A stretch of DNA of 64,000 nucleotides. Origin: Nocardioides limicola (GTDB taxonomy: Bacteria > Actinomycetota > Actinomycetes > Propionibacteriales > Nocardioidaceae). Made by a program: the position numbers and the translations under genes. Where the stretch lies: positions 372,001-436,000 of the forward strand of contig NZ_JAERJA010000001.1 of assembly GCF_016827675.1 (NCBI RefSeq), given 5' to 3'. The notes beneath the pieces were generated by a model. That model was not told where the DNA came from and searched no databases. It was given only the letters and a program-made list of their open reading frames with translations. Below are positions 35,881 to 45,929 of this stretch, piece by piece. Each line of letters opens with the position of its first letter. The first letter of the stretch is position 1.

Positions 35881-38382
35881 ATGGCAATCAACTTCGGAGC
35901 GCTGAATCAGTCGCGCGCGGCCGATGCACTCATCGACCCGCGCGATATCTTCAACGCGCTTCCGGCCAAGCCGCCCGGCATGAACTTCCTCCGCGGTCCC
36001 CAGGACCAGGTTCTGGAGAAGTGGTTCGCACGTCGAAACCAGCGGGACGTCGTGGTCAAGCTAAACACTGGCGGCGGCAAGACCGTCGTCGGCCTCCTGA
36101 TCGCCAAGAGCTCCCTGGCCGAGGGCAAGGGACCGGTCGCGTATCTCGTGCCCGACAAGTACCTGGTGGACCAGGTCATCGCCGAAGCAGGCAGGCTTGG
36201 CATCCCGGTGGCCAATGACCCGAAGGTCTTCGCCTACTCCCAAGGGTCGGCGATCCTGGTCGACACATTCCAGAAGCTCTTCAACGGCAGGTCGGTCTTC
36301 GGCGTCGGCGGCAGCGCCGGGCGATCACCCTCGGCCCGCCGCCCCCACACGGTGATCATCGATGACGCTCACGCCTGTTTGAACAAGGCCGAGCAGGCGT
36401 TCCGGCTCACCATCCCGAGCAGCCACGACGTGTACGACAAGCTGCTGGCGCTGTTCGCGCCCGCACTGGAGGATCAATCGCCGGCAGGATTCGTGGCGCT
36501 CGAAGCCAAATCCAGCAGCGGTGACCAACAGGTCCCCTACTGGTCATGGGCCGACAAGCAGCGCGACGTCCTCACGGCATTGCAGCCGTTGGCAGCTGAG
36601 GACGACTTCCAGTTCTCGTGGCCGCTTATCGCTGACTCCCTGCCCATCTCCCGCGCGGTATTCACTTCCGACGCGCTGGAGATCGAAGCGCCGTGCCTGC
36701 CCTCCGACATCGTGACCGGATTCGGCCAAGCCGAGCGGCGCATCTACCTGACGGCAACGCTCGCCGACGACGGGATCTTGGTCAGTCACCTAGGCGCCGA
36801 GCCCGCGGCGGTGAGCGATCCGATCACACCCGCGAGCGCCGGCGATATCGGAGACCGGCTGATCCTGGTGCCGCAGCAGACCCACCCGACGGCGGCCGAC
36901 GATGAGATTCGGGACCTGATCGTTGGACTCGCCACCACGCGCAACGTCGTCGTCATCGTTCCCAGCCTGCGCCGCGCCGCCTACTGGCAGCCGTACGCCA
37001 AGTTTGTCCTCGACAAGGACACGCTGACCTGGGGCATCGATCAGCTGCGACAGCATCCCCGTCTCGGTTTGGTCGTGCTCCTCAACCGGTACGACGGTGT
37101 GGATCTTCCGGGCGACGCCTGCCACGTCCTCGTCGTCGACGGGCTGCCCGAAGCGATGTCGGGAACCGAGCGCATCGACCAAGCACAACTGACTGGCTCC
37201 GAGCTGCTGGTTGCGCGACAGGTGCAGCGACTCGAGCAGGGCATGGGCCGCGCGACGCGTTCCAACGACGACCACTGCGTTGTCTTCCTGCTCGGCAACC
37301 GGTTAGCAGAGCGCCTACACGGCACCGGAGCTCGCGATTGCTTCTCCCCTGCTACGCGTGCCCAGCTCGAGCTTTCCGAGCAGGTCGCCGCGCAGTTGCA
37401 GGGCACCGGCCTCGACGCACTCCAAGCGGCGGCACTCCAATGCCTCAATCGGGACCCGGACTGGTTGGCAATCAGCCGTGCCACCCTGGCGCCGCTGCGC
37501 TACGACCAGGCCAACGTCAGCGAACTGTCCGTTGCGAGCCGCGAGGCGTTCGAGCATGCGGTCGCCGGAGACTTCACCGACGCCTTGGCGGCGATGCAGG
37601 AGGCGGTCGACGCCGCCGACGGTCCCGCCGAGAAGGGCTATGTGCTGCAGCAGTACGCCGCCTACGAGCACCACCTCAATCCGGCCCGGGCACAGCAGAC
37701 CCAGAAGTCGGCCAACCGCAAGAACCGCAGCGTCCTGCGCCCGATGGATGGTGTCGAGTACGAGAAGCTGTCGGCTCCGACCTTAGAACAGGGCGCCGCG
37801 GCGTCGGCCAGCTTGCAGCGGCTCTACGCCTCGGGAAACGACTTGCTGCTGGGCATCAACGCACTCTTGAGCGACCTGTCGTGGGGCGTGCGCGCGGAGG
37901 CCTTCGAGCAGGCGTGGCACGACCTGGCGGATCATCTTGGCTTCGCCGGCCAGCGGCCCGAGCGCGACACCGGGCGCGGGCCGGACAACCTGTGGGCCTT
38001 GACAAACGGCTCCTTCCACGTCATCGAAGCCAAGAACGAGGTGAAGGCCTCGCATCCGGTCTACAAGAAGCACGCCGAGCAACTCTCCAACGCGATGGAC
38101 TGGTTCCGCCAGACGTACGGCACCAAGACCATCGCCACGCCGGTGATGGTCCACGCGCGAGCGATGTTCGACAAGAAGGCCGCTGTCCCGACCGGGTGTC
38201 GCGTCGTCACCAAGGAGAAGTTGGAGGCGCTCCGCGACGCAATACACGCCTATGCGACCGCCCTTGCCGACGCGGACACGTTCCGAGACGCGGCGGGCCT
38301 CGGGCGGCTGCTCGCCTCACTCGGGCTCACCGCCACCGACTTCACCGACCGATTCACCGCTCCAGCTCTTCGTGACACCTGA
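35881..38382 (+). CDS. SF2-type helicase with C-terminal PD-(D/E)xK-like nuclease segment
   Basis: An 833-residue protein. Helicase motifs: Walker A LNTGGGKTVVG (61-71), DDAH box VIIDDAHA (158-165), motif III-like YLTATLAD (289-296), and a last motif QRLEQGMGRATRS (449-461). The wide spacing and TATL/QGMGR forms recall the DinG/XPD branch more than type I HsdR. Near 700-718 the sequence GPDNLWALTNGSFHVIEAKN has the D-(x)n-ExK pattern of restriction-type nucleases, so it may unwind and cut DNA. GGAGG lies before ATG 35881. No known defence family was recognised; the kinase gene follows 81 nt later on the same strand. Confidence 0.75.
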   Translation: MAINFGALNQSRAADALIDPRDIFNALPAKPPGMNFLRGPQDQVLEKWFARRNQRDVVVKLNTGGGKTVVGLLIAKSSLAEGKGPVAYLVPDKYLVDQVIAEAGRLGIPVANDPKVFAYSQGSAILVDTFQKLFNGRSVFGVGGSAGRSPSARRPHTVIIDDAHACLNKAEQAFRLTIPSSHDVYDKLLALFAPALEDQSPAGFVALEAKSSSGDQQVPYWSWADKQRDVLTALQPLAAEDDFQFSWPLIADSLPISRAVFTSDALEIEAPCLPSDIVTGFGQAERRIYLTATLADDGILVSHLGAEPAAVSDPITPASAGDIGDRLILVPQQTHPTAADDEIRDLIVGLATTRNVVVIVPSLRRAAYWQPYAKFVLDKDTLTWGIDQLRQHPRLGLVVLLNRYDGVDLPGDACHVLVVDGLPEAMSGTERIDQAQLTGSELLVARQVQRLEQGMGRATRSNDDHCVVFLLGNRLAERLHGTGARDCFSPATRAQLELSEQVAAQLQGTGLDALQAAALQCLNRDPDWLAISRATLAPLRYDQANVSELSVASREAFEHAVAGDFTDALAAMQEAVDAADGPAEKGYVLQQYAAYEHHLNPARAQQTQKSANRKNRSVLRPMDGVEYEKLSAPTLEQGAAASASLQRLYASGNDLLLGINALLSDLSWGVRAEAFEQAWHDLADHLGFAGQRPERDTGRGPDNLWALTNGSFHVIEAKNEVKASHPVYKKHAEQLSNAMDWFRQTYGTKTIATPVMVHARAMFDKKAAVPTGCRVVTKEKLEALRDAIHAYATALADADTFRDAAGLGRLLASLGLTATDFTDRFTAPALRDT

Positions 38383-38463
38383 CCTCCGACCGGAATGCTT
38401 CCTGAAGACGCCGCCGCCAGGTTGCATCCGTGACTCCTCGCCGCCCGCTGACATCATGGGTTC

Positions 38464-39438
38464 GTGATCACAGACGACTTCGGGAGCCGGCGCTTCCAGC
38501 GCGCCCTGAAGTTGACCGGCGCCAACCTGCTCGACGAGCCGAACCAGCACGGGGCGTTCTTCTCCCACGCTGTGATCGCCCGTGGTGGCCAAGGGACGGT
38601 CTTCCTGGGCACCGGCGACGATCTGGCACAGTCGCGCGTCTGCGTGATCAAGACCTTCGCCGACTCCGAGCAGGACGCGCTTGACCGCGCGGGGCGGAGC
38701 GTCCGCATTCAGCTGCGGTTGCTGGACAAGGCTACTGACTACCCAGCCGCGTTATTTCCGCGTGACGAGCAGATCCGCCCTGGCCCGTGGGTGCCGGACA
38801 TACTCGCGTGGGATCTGGAGTCTGCGGCGCCATGGGTCGCGCAGGACTTTCGCGGTCCGAACCTTCGCCGAGCGCTCGCCAACGGTGTCGGCGATCGCAG
38901 CGGTCGTAGCGACCGGGATCAACGCACGGACGCCGATGTCCGCACCTGGCTGCTCTCCCAGATCGTCGACGCCGTCGAGTTTGCTCACATGCACGACGTG
39001 ATCCACCGTGATCTTAAGCCGGACAACATTCTCGTCGAGCGGGTCAAGGCCAGTCACCTCATGGTCGAGAGCGTCGCCCTATGCGACTTCGACTTGTCGA
39101 AGAGTCGGGACCACACCACGCTGACGCAGACCGGCGCCATCATGGGCACTCCCGGCTACTCGGCGCCCGAACAGCTCTGGGGTAACGCGCGCGACGTGAC
39201 CACGGCGGCCGACGTCTACGCCGTGGCGATGGTGGCCGTTCACCTGTTCACGGGCCTGGAGCCATGGGATGCAATGGTCGGACCGGACCTGATGCATCTG
39301 CGACTCGACCCGTCTGCAGCGGGACAGCTCGGCAGCAAGCGCGAATGGGTCGAGAGCGCCTTGTCGTTCAACCCATCTGACCGGCCGCCGCTGAGGGCCC
39401 TTCATCGGAAGCTCCACGGGCCGGAAGCCGACCGGTAG
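38464..39438 (+). CDS. Serine/threonine protein kinase, soluble
   Basis: A 324-residue kinase without a membrane helix or sensor domain. Glycine loop ARGGQGTVFLG near 40, VAIK-type lysine in CVIKTF near 64, catalytic loop VIHRDLKPDNIL near 180, metal site DFDLSK near 207 (DFD in place of DFG), and GTPGYSAPEQLWG near 228 with the APE motif. The DFD change is unusual but keeps the metal-binding Asp. Located between the helicase and the convergent restriction operon; kinases of this kind occur in phage-defence loci (for example Stk2), so abortive-infection signalling is a reasonable but untested role. GTG 38464, no ribosome site. Confidence 0.85.
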   Translation: MITDDFGSRRFQRALKLTGANLLDEPNQHGAFFSHAVIARGGQGTVFLGTGDDLAQSRVCVIKTFADSEQDALDRAGRSVRIQLRLLDKATDYPAALFPRDEQIRPGPWVPDILAWDLESAAPWVAQDFRGPNLRRALANGVGDRSGRSDRDQRTDADVRTWLLSQIVDAVEFAHMHDVIHRDLKPDNILVERVKASHLMVESVALCDFDLSKSRDHTTLTQTGAIMGTPGYSAPEQLWGNARDVTTAADVYAVAMVAVHLFTGLEPWDAMVGPDLMHLRLDPSAAGQLGSKREWVESALSFNPSDRPPLRALHRKLHGPEADR

Positions 39439-39464
39439 CCGCTCACCGCACTCGACCTACCTGG

Positions 39465-40388
39465 TCAGTCGTCGAACCCGATCAACTCCCACTTGAGGTC
39501 GTCCCACGTGCCTTCGCGGACGACTCGGGAGGCGGACTCGGTCAGCTCCAGGGCAACCTGAGCGCAGAGGAACTGCGTGATGCCCATGATCGTTAGCCGG
39601 ACCTGACTCCAGTCGCGCGCCTGCTCTTTGATGTCGACGAAGCGAGGTCGACCAGGCATGTCCGCCACGTGGGAGAGCGTGTTGCGCCGCTCGGCGAACT
39701 GGGAGAAGTGCTGGCCGATCAGGCGTCCCATGTGCTCGGGCAGGATCCGGCGGACTTCGATGACCAACTGGGTGATCGCCTGCTGGCCGTTCGCGGCTTC
39801 GGGCTGCATTCCTTCAGCGAGACCGGTGCCGCGCCAGAAGGTAGAGGTGCCGACCATCTCGGGCCACGGCGAAGGAACCTCGTTCAGATGCAGGACGTGT
39901 TCGACCAAGCCCTCGTACGCGGCGCGCACGTTGTCGTCGGCTGGCAGCTTGGCTGGCGCGACAGGCAGGTTTTGGTCGACCGCGCCGATGACCATGCCGA
40001 GCGTCCAACCGACAACCACTGGCTTCCATTGGCTCGGCAGCTCGGGCGGAGCTGACGGGACCTCTGCAAGTGCGCGCGCCGTGACTGATGTCCGCAGTTC
40101 GTCGCCGAAGTCGTAGCTCGAGCTGCTGCCTCGAAGCGCGGCGAGCACCCAGCTCGCGAGTACTGCGTGTTCTTCACCGACGGCGACGAGATCGTCCGGT
40201 CCAGCAGCGACTTTCAGGTTGCCCTTCCATGTCGCCTCATATCGGTCTGCGGCCTCTTCAAGCCAGGAGAGTTCCCAGCTGACTTCAGCCAGGCGCTCTT
40301 CGAGCGCTTCGGCGCAGCTGGCGTCACCCGCCAGCTTGCGATACAGCTCGGCGAAGACGAGCGGCGATAGTTCGCAGCTCAGTCCCAC
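39465..40388 (-). CDS. HEPN-like protein at the end of the restriction operon
   Basis: A 307-residue protein of no family I can name. Near the C-terminus, FAERRNTLSHVADM (residues 231-244) contains R-N-x-x-x-H, the RNase motif of HEPN domains, in a helix-rich setting (LIGQHFSQ before it, LTIMGITQFLCAQVALEL after it). The N-terminal half is helical and acidic. HEPN proteins are typical RNase toxins of defence and toxin-antitoxin systems. GTG 40388 overlaps the end of the specificity-subunit gene by 10 nt, tying it to that system. Confidence 0.6.
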   Translation of the reverse strand: MGLSCELSPLVFAELYRKLAGDASCAEALEERLAEVSWELSWLEEAADRYEATWKGNLKVAAGPDDLVAVGEEHAVLASWVLAALRGSSSSYDFGDELRTSVTARALAEVPSAPPELPSQWKPVVVGWTLGMVIGAVDQNLPVAPAKLPADDNVRAAYEGLVEHVLHLNEVPSPWPEMVGTSTFWRGTGLAEGMQPEAANGQQAITQLVIEVRRILPEHMGRLIGQHFSQFAERRNTLSHVADMPGRPRFVDIKEQARDWSQVRLTIMGITQFLCAQVALELTESASRVVREGTWDDLKWELIGFDD

Positions 40389-41551
40389 AGCGCGTGCTCC
40401 AACTGGATGTCCAAAGGCACGAGCGGTTCTGCACCGCCGGTGAACCCCAAGGCCTCCGCGGGGACCGGCAGGCGGGCAAGGTTGTCCTTGCGCATGCCAG
40501 GGATGAAGTCCCCGGTCAGCAGTACCTGCCGTAGTCCGTATCCGGTCTGGCCATTGAGGTAGTGCGCAACAGCTGGGCCAAGCGCCGGATCGCGCAGTCG
40601 CAGGACGAAAAGATTGCGGTCGACCGCTGTCTCCCCGGTCGCGACCACCGCATGGGGCCGGGCCCCCACGGCAGCAACGAACAGGTCACCGGGATAGGCG
40701 ATGACGGGAGGCCGTGGCTCGAGGGGGACCCAACGGCGCACCGGTTTGCCGCCCAGGACCGCGATGTCCGTCACTGCAAGAAGGCCGGGCTCGGGCGCCT
40801 CCCGATAGTCCTCTCGCGGGACTGCCCTCCCCCGCGTGATCTCGCCGCAGAGGTCACCGAGTGGGATGCCTAGGTCGAGCACATCGGGGTTGGGAGTCGC
40901 CAGCGCAATCGACCAGTCGCCGGCCGTCAGGTCGGCGGTCCGCCACCACGTGCCGCCCGCTTCCTCTTCCTCGCGATGCGTGCCGCGCTCGATCGCGAGG
41001 AGCCGTTCGTCGGTCACGCCGGCCTTGGCCAGTGGCGGTACGGGGATCTCTAGATCAAGCAACGCGGCCTTGGTGGTGGAGCGTCCAGCAGATCCGACCG
41101 CGAGGTGCGCGCGAAATTGTCGCCCCGTTCGGCTCGTCAGTACTGCCCAGATCCACAGCGACAGTCCGCCGTGGGGCCGCAGCGCAAGGAACGTCGACGA
41201 CACCAGCGAGCCGACGTGTTCCGGTCGCAGCAGAAGCAGCGGCAAGTCCGGGTTCATTGGCACGAGGAGATCCCCAGCCCGGAGGCTCCGCTCTTGGCTG
41301 CCCACCTGAAAGGCGGCGCCCCGGTACTTGCGGCTGCGCTTGCGAACACCGCCGCCAACGGGATCAAGGCTCGCTGGGGTGATCACGGGGACGTCGTGCT
41401 CGACCCAACCGTCGGGGAGGAGGGATCGCGCCAGGTCGCGTAGCGGCAGCGGGTGGCGATGGCGTCCCGGCCACTGCAATGCCTCCGCTGTCAGCGCTGC
41501 CGGATCCCAGATTGGTCGCTCCCTGAGCGAAACGACGGTCGTGCTGATCAC
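40379..41551 (-). CDS. Second restriction specificity (HsdS-like) subunit
   Basis: A 390-residue protein with two halves that each look like a target-recognition region followed by a conserved end: SLWIWAVLTSRTGRQFRAHL plus LLDLEIPVPPL (about 130-180), and VAHYLNGQTGYGLRQVLLTGD plus LARLPVPAEALG (about 330-370). These 'x-LxxLxVPxP' ends are the HsdS hallmark before the coiled spacer. It shows little resemblance to the hsdS gene 4 kb away. GTG 41551 overlaps the stop of the nuclease-methylase gene (GTGA), so these two work together. Confidence 0.72.
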   Translation of the reverse strand: MISTTVVSLRERPIWDPAALTAEALQWPGRHRHPLPLRDLARSLLPDGWVEHDVPVITPASLDPVGGGVRKRSRKYRGAAFQVGSQERSLRAGDLLVPMNPDLPLLLLRPEHVGSLVSSTFLALRPHGGLSLWIWAVLTSRTGRQFRAHLAVGSAGRSTTKAALLDLEIPVPPLAKAGVTDERLLAIERGTHREEEEAGGTWWRTADLTAGDWSIALATPNPDVLDLGIPLGDLCGEITRGRAVPREDYREAPEPGLLAVTDIAVLGGKPVRRWVPLEPRPPVIAYPGDLFVAAVGARPHAVVATGETAVDRNLFVLRLRDPALGPAVAHYLNGQTGYGLRQVLLTGDFIPGMRKDNLARLPVPAEALGFTGGAEPLVPLDIQLEHALWD

Positions 41552-42816
41552 GGTCGCGGCCCGTCGATGTGCGCCAGCGCGGCTTCCAGCGCCGCCCCGC
41601 CAGGGGCAAGCTGCGACTCCCAGTCCTCCCCGAGTTGTGCGACAAAGGTGTCCGTCGAGGGCGCGTCATCGATCACCATGAGAACCGACCGAATGCCTGT
41701 CCCAGCGACTGCACCAGACGGAAGGCCGAGAATCGCGGCGATCCGGAACCGTGACGCGAGGAAACGGCGGTACTGCTCCCCGGTGGATCTGAACGTGACT
41801 CCGACGGGCATGTGCAGGACCGCCCTGCCGCCGCTACCGAGCAAGCGGAGGATGCGATCCAGCACGATGAGGTCACCGTCGCGTGTGCTCGAGCCGTCGA
41901 GGAGTTCGTGATGCTCCGGAACCCTCAGTCCGAACGGTGGCGCAGAGACGACACACGTGGACAACGGAAGATCGGCCGACAGGGCGTCCGCCGCGACGAT
42001 CTCGACCGGCACGGGTGCCGCGTTCCCAATGGCGCGTGCGACCTCGGCGGTGCGCACGTTGATGTCGTACCCGAGAACGGTGTTGAGCCCGGTGCGATGC
42101 TCCTGCGCGTAATCGATGGCTTCCCAAAGGAACGAGCCCGCGCCGCAGAAGGGATCGAGTAGGTCCCACGTGAGGCGCGGCCCAGCCAGCTGGGCAACCG
42201 CCTGCGCGACGACCTTGGGGCTGGTGTAGATCCCCGCCTCTTTGCTCCGGCGTTCGAAGTCGACGATGGATCTCCGGCTTGCCTGCCAGAGCACTTCGTT
42301 CGTGATCGGAAGGCGGGCGCCGGTCGCGGTTCGCAGGCCGCCATGAGTGAGCTGGGCATCGGCCCAGACGTAGTCCACCACCGGCGCCCCACGGTCACGC
42401 GCACGAAAAGCGGTCTTCCACAGATCCTCGCTGATCAAGGAACTGGCGAGATCCACGTCGGTGATCTCGCCCTCGCCGCCGTTCGGTGGCGGGATGGGGC
42501 CATCAACTCGCTCCAGCCGCTGGATGCCGGGGTCGGCTCGGAACCACTCCGTGTCGTTGACGACGACGTAGTGGTCCACGGTGCCGAGCAGGTCCCGGGC
42601 CCGTGCGAGCGCCGGAAGTCCCGCCTCGGGCTGGACTGCGGCGTACTGCTTCTTCGTCTCGACGACGGCCCAGGGCACAAGCGTGCCGCCGGCGTCTGCG
42701 GCCCAGGCGACGACGTCGGGGCTCCAGCTTGCCTTGGCGTCGGGGATGCGTGGCTCGAGCTGAACGAACTCATAGCCAGCCCGGACCAAGGTGTCGCGGA
42801 TCGATTGGGCACTCAT
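41548..42816 (-). CDS. BcgI-like nuclease-methylase fusion with degenerate methylase motif IV
   Basis: A 422-residue protein. Residues 32-57 (SPDVVAWAADAGGTLVPWAV then VETKKQ) fit a PD-(D/E)xK nuclease of the HsdR-N type. From 190 an N6-adenine methylase domain follows: GIYTSPKVVAQAVAQL and motif I LLDPFCGAGSFLW (219-231). Motif IV, normally (N/D)PP(F/Y), reads SAPPFG (291-296): the catalytic Asn is Ala. SAM binding could remain, but methylation is unlikely. Nuclease plus methylase in one chain with a separate S subunit is the BcgI (type IIB) layout. It begins 2 nt after the hsdR stop. Confidence 0.72.
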   Translation of the reverse strand: MSAQSIRDTLVRAGYEFVQLEPRIPDAKASWSPDVVAWAADAGGTLVPWAVVETKKQYAAVQPEAGLPALARARDLLGTVDHYVVVNDTEWFRADPGIQRLERVDGPIPPPNGGEGEITDVDLASSLISEDLWKTAFRARDRGAPVVDYVWADAQLTHGGLRTATGARLPITNEVLWQASRRSIVDFERRSKEAGIYTSPKVVAQAVAQLAGPRLTWDLLDPFCGAGSFLWEAIDYAQEHRTGLNTVLGYDINVRTAEVARAIGNAAPVPVEIVAADALSADLPLSTCVVSAPPFGLRVPEHHELLDGSSTRDGDLIVLDRILRLLGSGGRAVLHMPVGVTFRSTGEQYRRFLASRFRIAAILGLPSGAVAGTGIRSVLMVIDDAPSTDTFVAQLGEDWESQLAPGGAALEAALAHIDGPRP

Positions 42817-42818
42817 GA

Positions 42819-45800
42819 TCAGCTAGCGTCCTCGTCTGCGACGCCGGTGGCGAACACGGCGGCCTGCTCCAGAACCAGCTCGATCGCCTTCTCTTCCAGG
42901 TCCGGCGGGTAGTCGTACTTGGCAAGCAGGCGACGTACGCGCGTTCGCATCGTCGCCCTGACGGACTCCTTGAGGTTCCAATCGATGGTGGCGCTGGCTC
43001 GAATCGAATCGACGAGCTCGTGAGCCATCTTCTTGAGGACGTCGTCGCCCATCTGAAGCACTGCGGCATCGTTCTGGACGATGGCGTCGTAGAAAGCCGC
43101 CTCAGCTACGGTGAGTCCGAGTAGCTCGTGGCGCTGTGCCTGGTCGCGCATCTCCTTCGCGAGCTTGACCAGCTCGGCGATGATCTCAGCCGTGGTCAGG
43201 CTGCGGTTCGTGTAGCGGTTGATGGCCTCTTCGAGTAGCTCGGAGAACTTGCGTGCCTGCACGACGTTGGTCCGCTGCACTGTCCTGATCTGGTCGCCCA
43301 GCAGGCGGCGAAGCAGCCCCATCTGCAGGTTTGGCTTGTCCCGATCAGCCAGCGAATCGAGGAACTCGTCGCTGAGGATCGACAGCTCCGGGGTGTCGAT
43401 GCCGGCCAGCTTGTAGATGTCGACAACCTCGTCGGCGGCGACCGCCTCGTTGACCAACTGCCCGATGGCGGTGTCGATCTCCACTCCCCCAGCGCCGCCG
43501 CGGCCCGAGTTGGGGTTCTGGATCTTGATGATGGCAGCCCGTACATCGGCGAACAGGCGGGCATCGTTGCGGATGGCCGCCGCTTCGTCGCGCGAACCGG
43601 CCAGGGCGTAAGCCTTGGCGAGCGCGAGCACCTGGTCGAGGAAGCGCTTGGTGCGATCCGGGTCGGCCATCACGAAGTCGAGCACCTTGGCGTGCTCGGC
43701 CAGGCGCTGACCGGCGGGCAGGTCGGGGCTGGAGTCGAATTCGCAGCCGTGCAGCAGGCCCCGAATGATGTCGTGCTTCTCGAGCATGGCGGCGACGATC
43801 TCTTCGATCAGCACGCCAGCCTGGTCGCGGTCGCTCGGCGAGTACTCGACCAGTGCCTTCTGGAGATTCGAGAAGACGCCGATGTAGTCGACGATGAGGC
43901 CACCGGGCTTGTCGCGGAAGGTGCGGTTAACCCGGGCGATGGCCTGCATGAGTCCCGCGCCCTGCATGGTCTTGTCGACGTACATGGTGTGCATCGACGG
44001 CGCGTCGAAGCCGGTGAGCCACATGTCTCGAACGATGACCAGCTCAAGGGAGTCGTCGGGATCCTTGGCGCGGGCCTTGAGGTCCTTGCGGACATCCTTG
44101 GAGTGCAGGTGCGGCTGGAACTCTGGCGGGTCCGCGGCCGAGCCGGTCATGACGACCTTGATCTTGCCCTGCGCCGGATCGTCGCTGTGCCAGTCGGGAC
44201 GGAGCTTGACGATCTTCTCGTAGAGCCTGACCGCGATGCGGCGGCTCATGGTGACGATCATGGCCTTGCCGAGCATTGCCTCGCGGCGCTTTTCCCAGTG
44301 CTCGACAATGTCGGCCGCGACAAGGTCGAGCCGCTCCTCAGCGCCGACGATGGCCTCGATGCGGGCCCAACGAGTCTTGGCCTTCTCGCCTTCGTCCTGC
44401 TCGACGGTCTCGGTGATTTCGTCGGCCAACTCGTCGAGCGCGTCGTAGTCATCGTTCGACAGTCCGACTTTCACCAGACGGGACTCGTAGAAGATCTTGA
44501 CGGTGGCGCCGTCCTCGACCGCGCGCGTCAGGTCGTACACGTCGATGTAGTCGCCGAACACGGCGCGGGTCGACTTGTCGTTGGACTCGATGGGCGTGCC
44601 GGTGAAGCCGAGGAAGGTTGCGCCGGGCAGCGCGTCGCGCATGTGCTTGGCGAGCCCCGCCTTGAGGCGGCCTTCCTTGTCCAGCGACTCGACGAAGCCG
44701 TACTGCGAGCGATGCGCTTCGTCGGCGACGACCACCACGTTGCGGCGATCGGTCAGCACCGGGTTGCTGTCCAGTCCTTCCTCAGGCCGGAACTTCTGCA
44801 AGGTCGTGAAGATGATGCCGCCACTGACTCGGCGGAGTAGCACACGCAGGTCGGCAATGGAGTCTGCCTGGACCGGCCGCTCGGGAAGGATCTGCGCCAG
44901 GGCGAAGACTTCGGCGAAAAGCTGGTCGTCCAAGTCGTTTCGGTCGGTCAGGAACACGAGCGTCGGGTTGTTCATCCGGGCGTCGCGCATGATCTTGGCG
45001 GCGTACAGCAGCATCTCGATGCTCTTGCCACTGCCTTGGGTATGCCACACAACGCCACCGCGCCGGTCGCCGTTCGGGCCGGCAGCCTCGACAGTCGACT
45101 CGACTGCCGCGTTGACGGCCCAGTACTGGTGGTACTTGGCTACCCGCTTGATGAGGCCGACCGACTCTTCGCTGAACACGATGAAGTTCTTAACGATGTC
45201 CAGGAAGCGCGTCTTGTCGAAGACGCCCTTGAGGAGGACTTCGAGGGCGGGCTTGCCCGAGACGACCTCACGGCCGTCGATGGTCTTCCACGGTGCGTAG
45301 TGTTCGAAGCCGCCGGAGAAGGAGCTCATGGCCGCGCTGGTTCCGTCGGAGATGACGGTGACGGCGTTCGGCGTGAAGACCGATGGAATGTCGGTGCGGT
45401 AGGTCTGGATCTGGTTCCAGGCGCTCTTGAGCGTGGCGTGCTCGGCGGCAGGGTTCTTCAGCTCGAGGAGGCTGAGCGGGATGCCGTTGACGAAGACCAA
45501 GACGTCCGGGCGGCGGTTCTTCTTCTCGACGATGGTGAACTGGTTGACTGCCAGCCAGTCGTTCTTGTCCGGGTCGTCGAAGTCGATGAGTCGAATCTGC
45601 ACAGTTCGGACTGAGCCGCTGGCGTCGCGATGTTCGACCGGAACGCCATGGATAAGGAGCTTGTGGACGCGGGCGTTCTCGGCCACGGCGTTCTGCGACT
45701 CAGCGCGCTCCAGCCGCTTGACCGCCTCATCGACGAGATCCGGGTGCCCCGGGTTGAGCCGCTGCACGGCTTCCCGAAGTCGGTCGTAGAGGTAGACCTG

Positions 45801-45929
45801 CTGGAAGGACGCGCGCTCAGGACGCTCCCCGTCCGCGGCGATGTTTGGGCCGAACTCGGTCGAATAGCCAAGCACGCGCAGGTAGTCCAGAGCCGCTTCT
45901 TCGATGACGGATTCGTTGAAGGCATTCAT
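42819..45929 (-). CDS. hsdR: Type I restriction enzyme, R subunit
   Basis: Cuts DNA after translocating it when the M2S complex meets unmethylated sites. The 1036-residue protein has the nuclease motif [20 protein letters not shown] (about 138-157), Walker [14 protein letters not shown] near 300, DEAH-type [13 protein letters not shown] near 405, motif III-like [10 protein letters not shown] near 445, a late helicase motif [16 protein letters not shown] near 668, and a helical C-terminal assembly domain. ATG 45929 overlaps the hsdS stop (ATGA). Length is normal and no frame break is seen. Confidence 0.95.
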   Translation of the reverse strand: MNAFNESVIEEAALDYLRVLGYSTEFGPNIAADGERPERASFQQVYLYDRLREAVQRLNPGHPDLVDEAVKRLERAESQNAVAENARVHKLLIHGVPVEHRDASGSVRTVQIRLIDFDDPDKNDWLAVNQFTIVEKKNRRPDVLVFVNGIPLSLLELKNPAAEHATLKSAWNQIQTYRTDIPSVFTPNAVTVISDGTSAAMSSFSGGFEHYAPWKTIDGREVVSGKPALEVLLKGVFDKTRFLDIVKNFIVFSEESVGLIKRVAKYHQYWAVNAAVESTVEAAGPNGDRRGGVVWHTQGSGKSIEMLLYAAKIMRDARMNNPTLVFLTDRNDLDDQLFAEVFALAQILPERPVQADSIADLRVLLRRVSGGIIFTTLQKFRPEEGLDSNPVLTDRRNVVVVADEAHRSQYGFVESLDKEGRLKAGLAKHMRDALPGATFLGFTGTPIESNDKSTRAVFGDYIDVYDLTRAVEDGATVKIFYESRLVKVGLSNDDYDALDELADEITETVEQDEGEKAKTRWARIEAIVGAEERLDLVAADIVEHWEKRREAMLGKAMIVTMSRRIAVRLYEKIVKLRPDWHSDDPAQGKIKVVMTGSAADPPEFQPHLHSKDVRKDLKARAKDPDDSLELVIVRDMWLTGFDAPSMHTMYVDKTMQGAGLMQAIARVNRTFRDKPGGLIVDYIGVFSNLQKALVEYSPSDRDQAGVLIEEIVAAMLEKHDIIRGLLHGCEFDSSPDLPAGQRLAEHAKVLDFVMADPDRTKRFLDQVLALAKAYALAGSRDEAAAIRNDARLFADVRAAIIKIQNPNSGRGGAGGVEIDTAIGQLVNEAVAADEVVDIYKLAGIDTPELSILSDEFLDSLADRDKPNLQMGLLRRLLGDQIRTVQRTNVVQARKFSELLEEAINRYTNRSLTTAEIIAELVKLAKEMRDQAQRHELLGLTVAEAAFYDAIVQNDAAVLQMGDDVLKKMAHELVDSIRASATIDWNLKESVRATMRTRVRRLLAKYDYPPDLEEKAIELVLEQAAVFATGVADEDAS

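Noticed and set aside
35633..35887. Minus-strand frame in the island's left end as a gene
   Set aside because: About 84 codons, no ribosome site, it overlaps the helicase start, and no domain is recognised.
40379..42816. BREX or DISARM assignment for the methylase/specificity pair
   Set aside because: No PglZ, BrxL/BrxC, or DISARM helicase/PLD genes are in the window; the architecture fits type IIB/type I subunits better.
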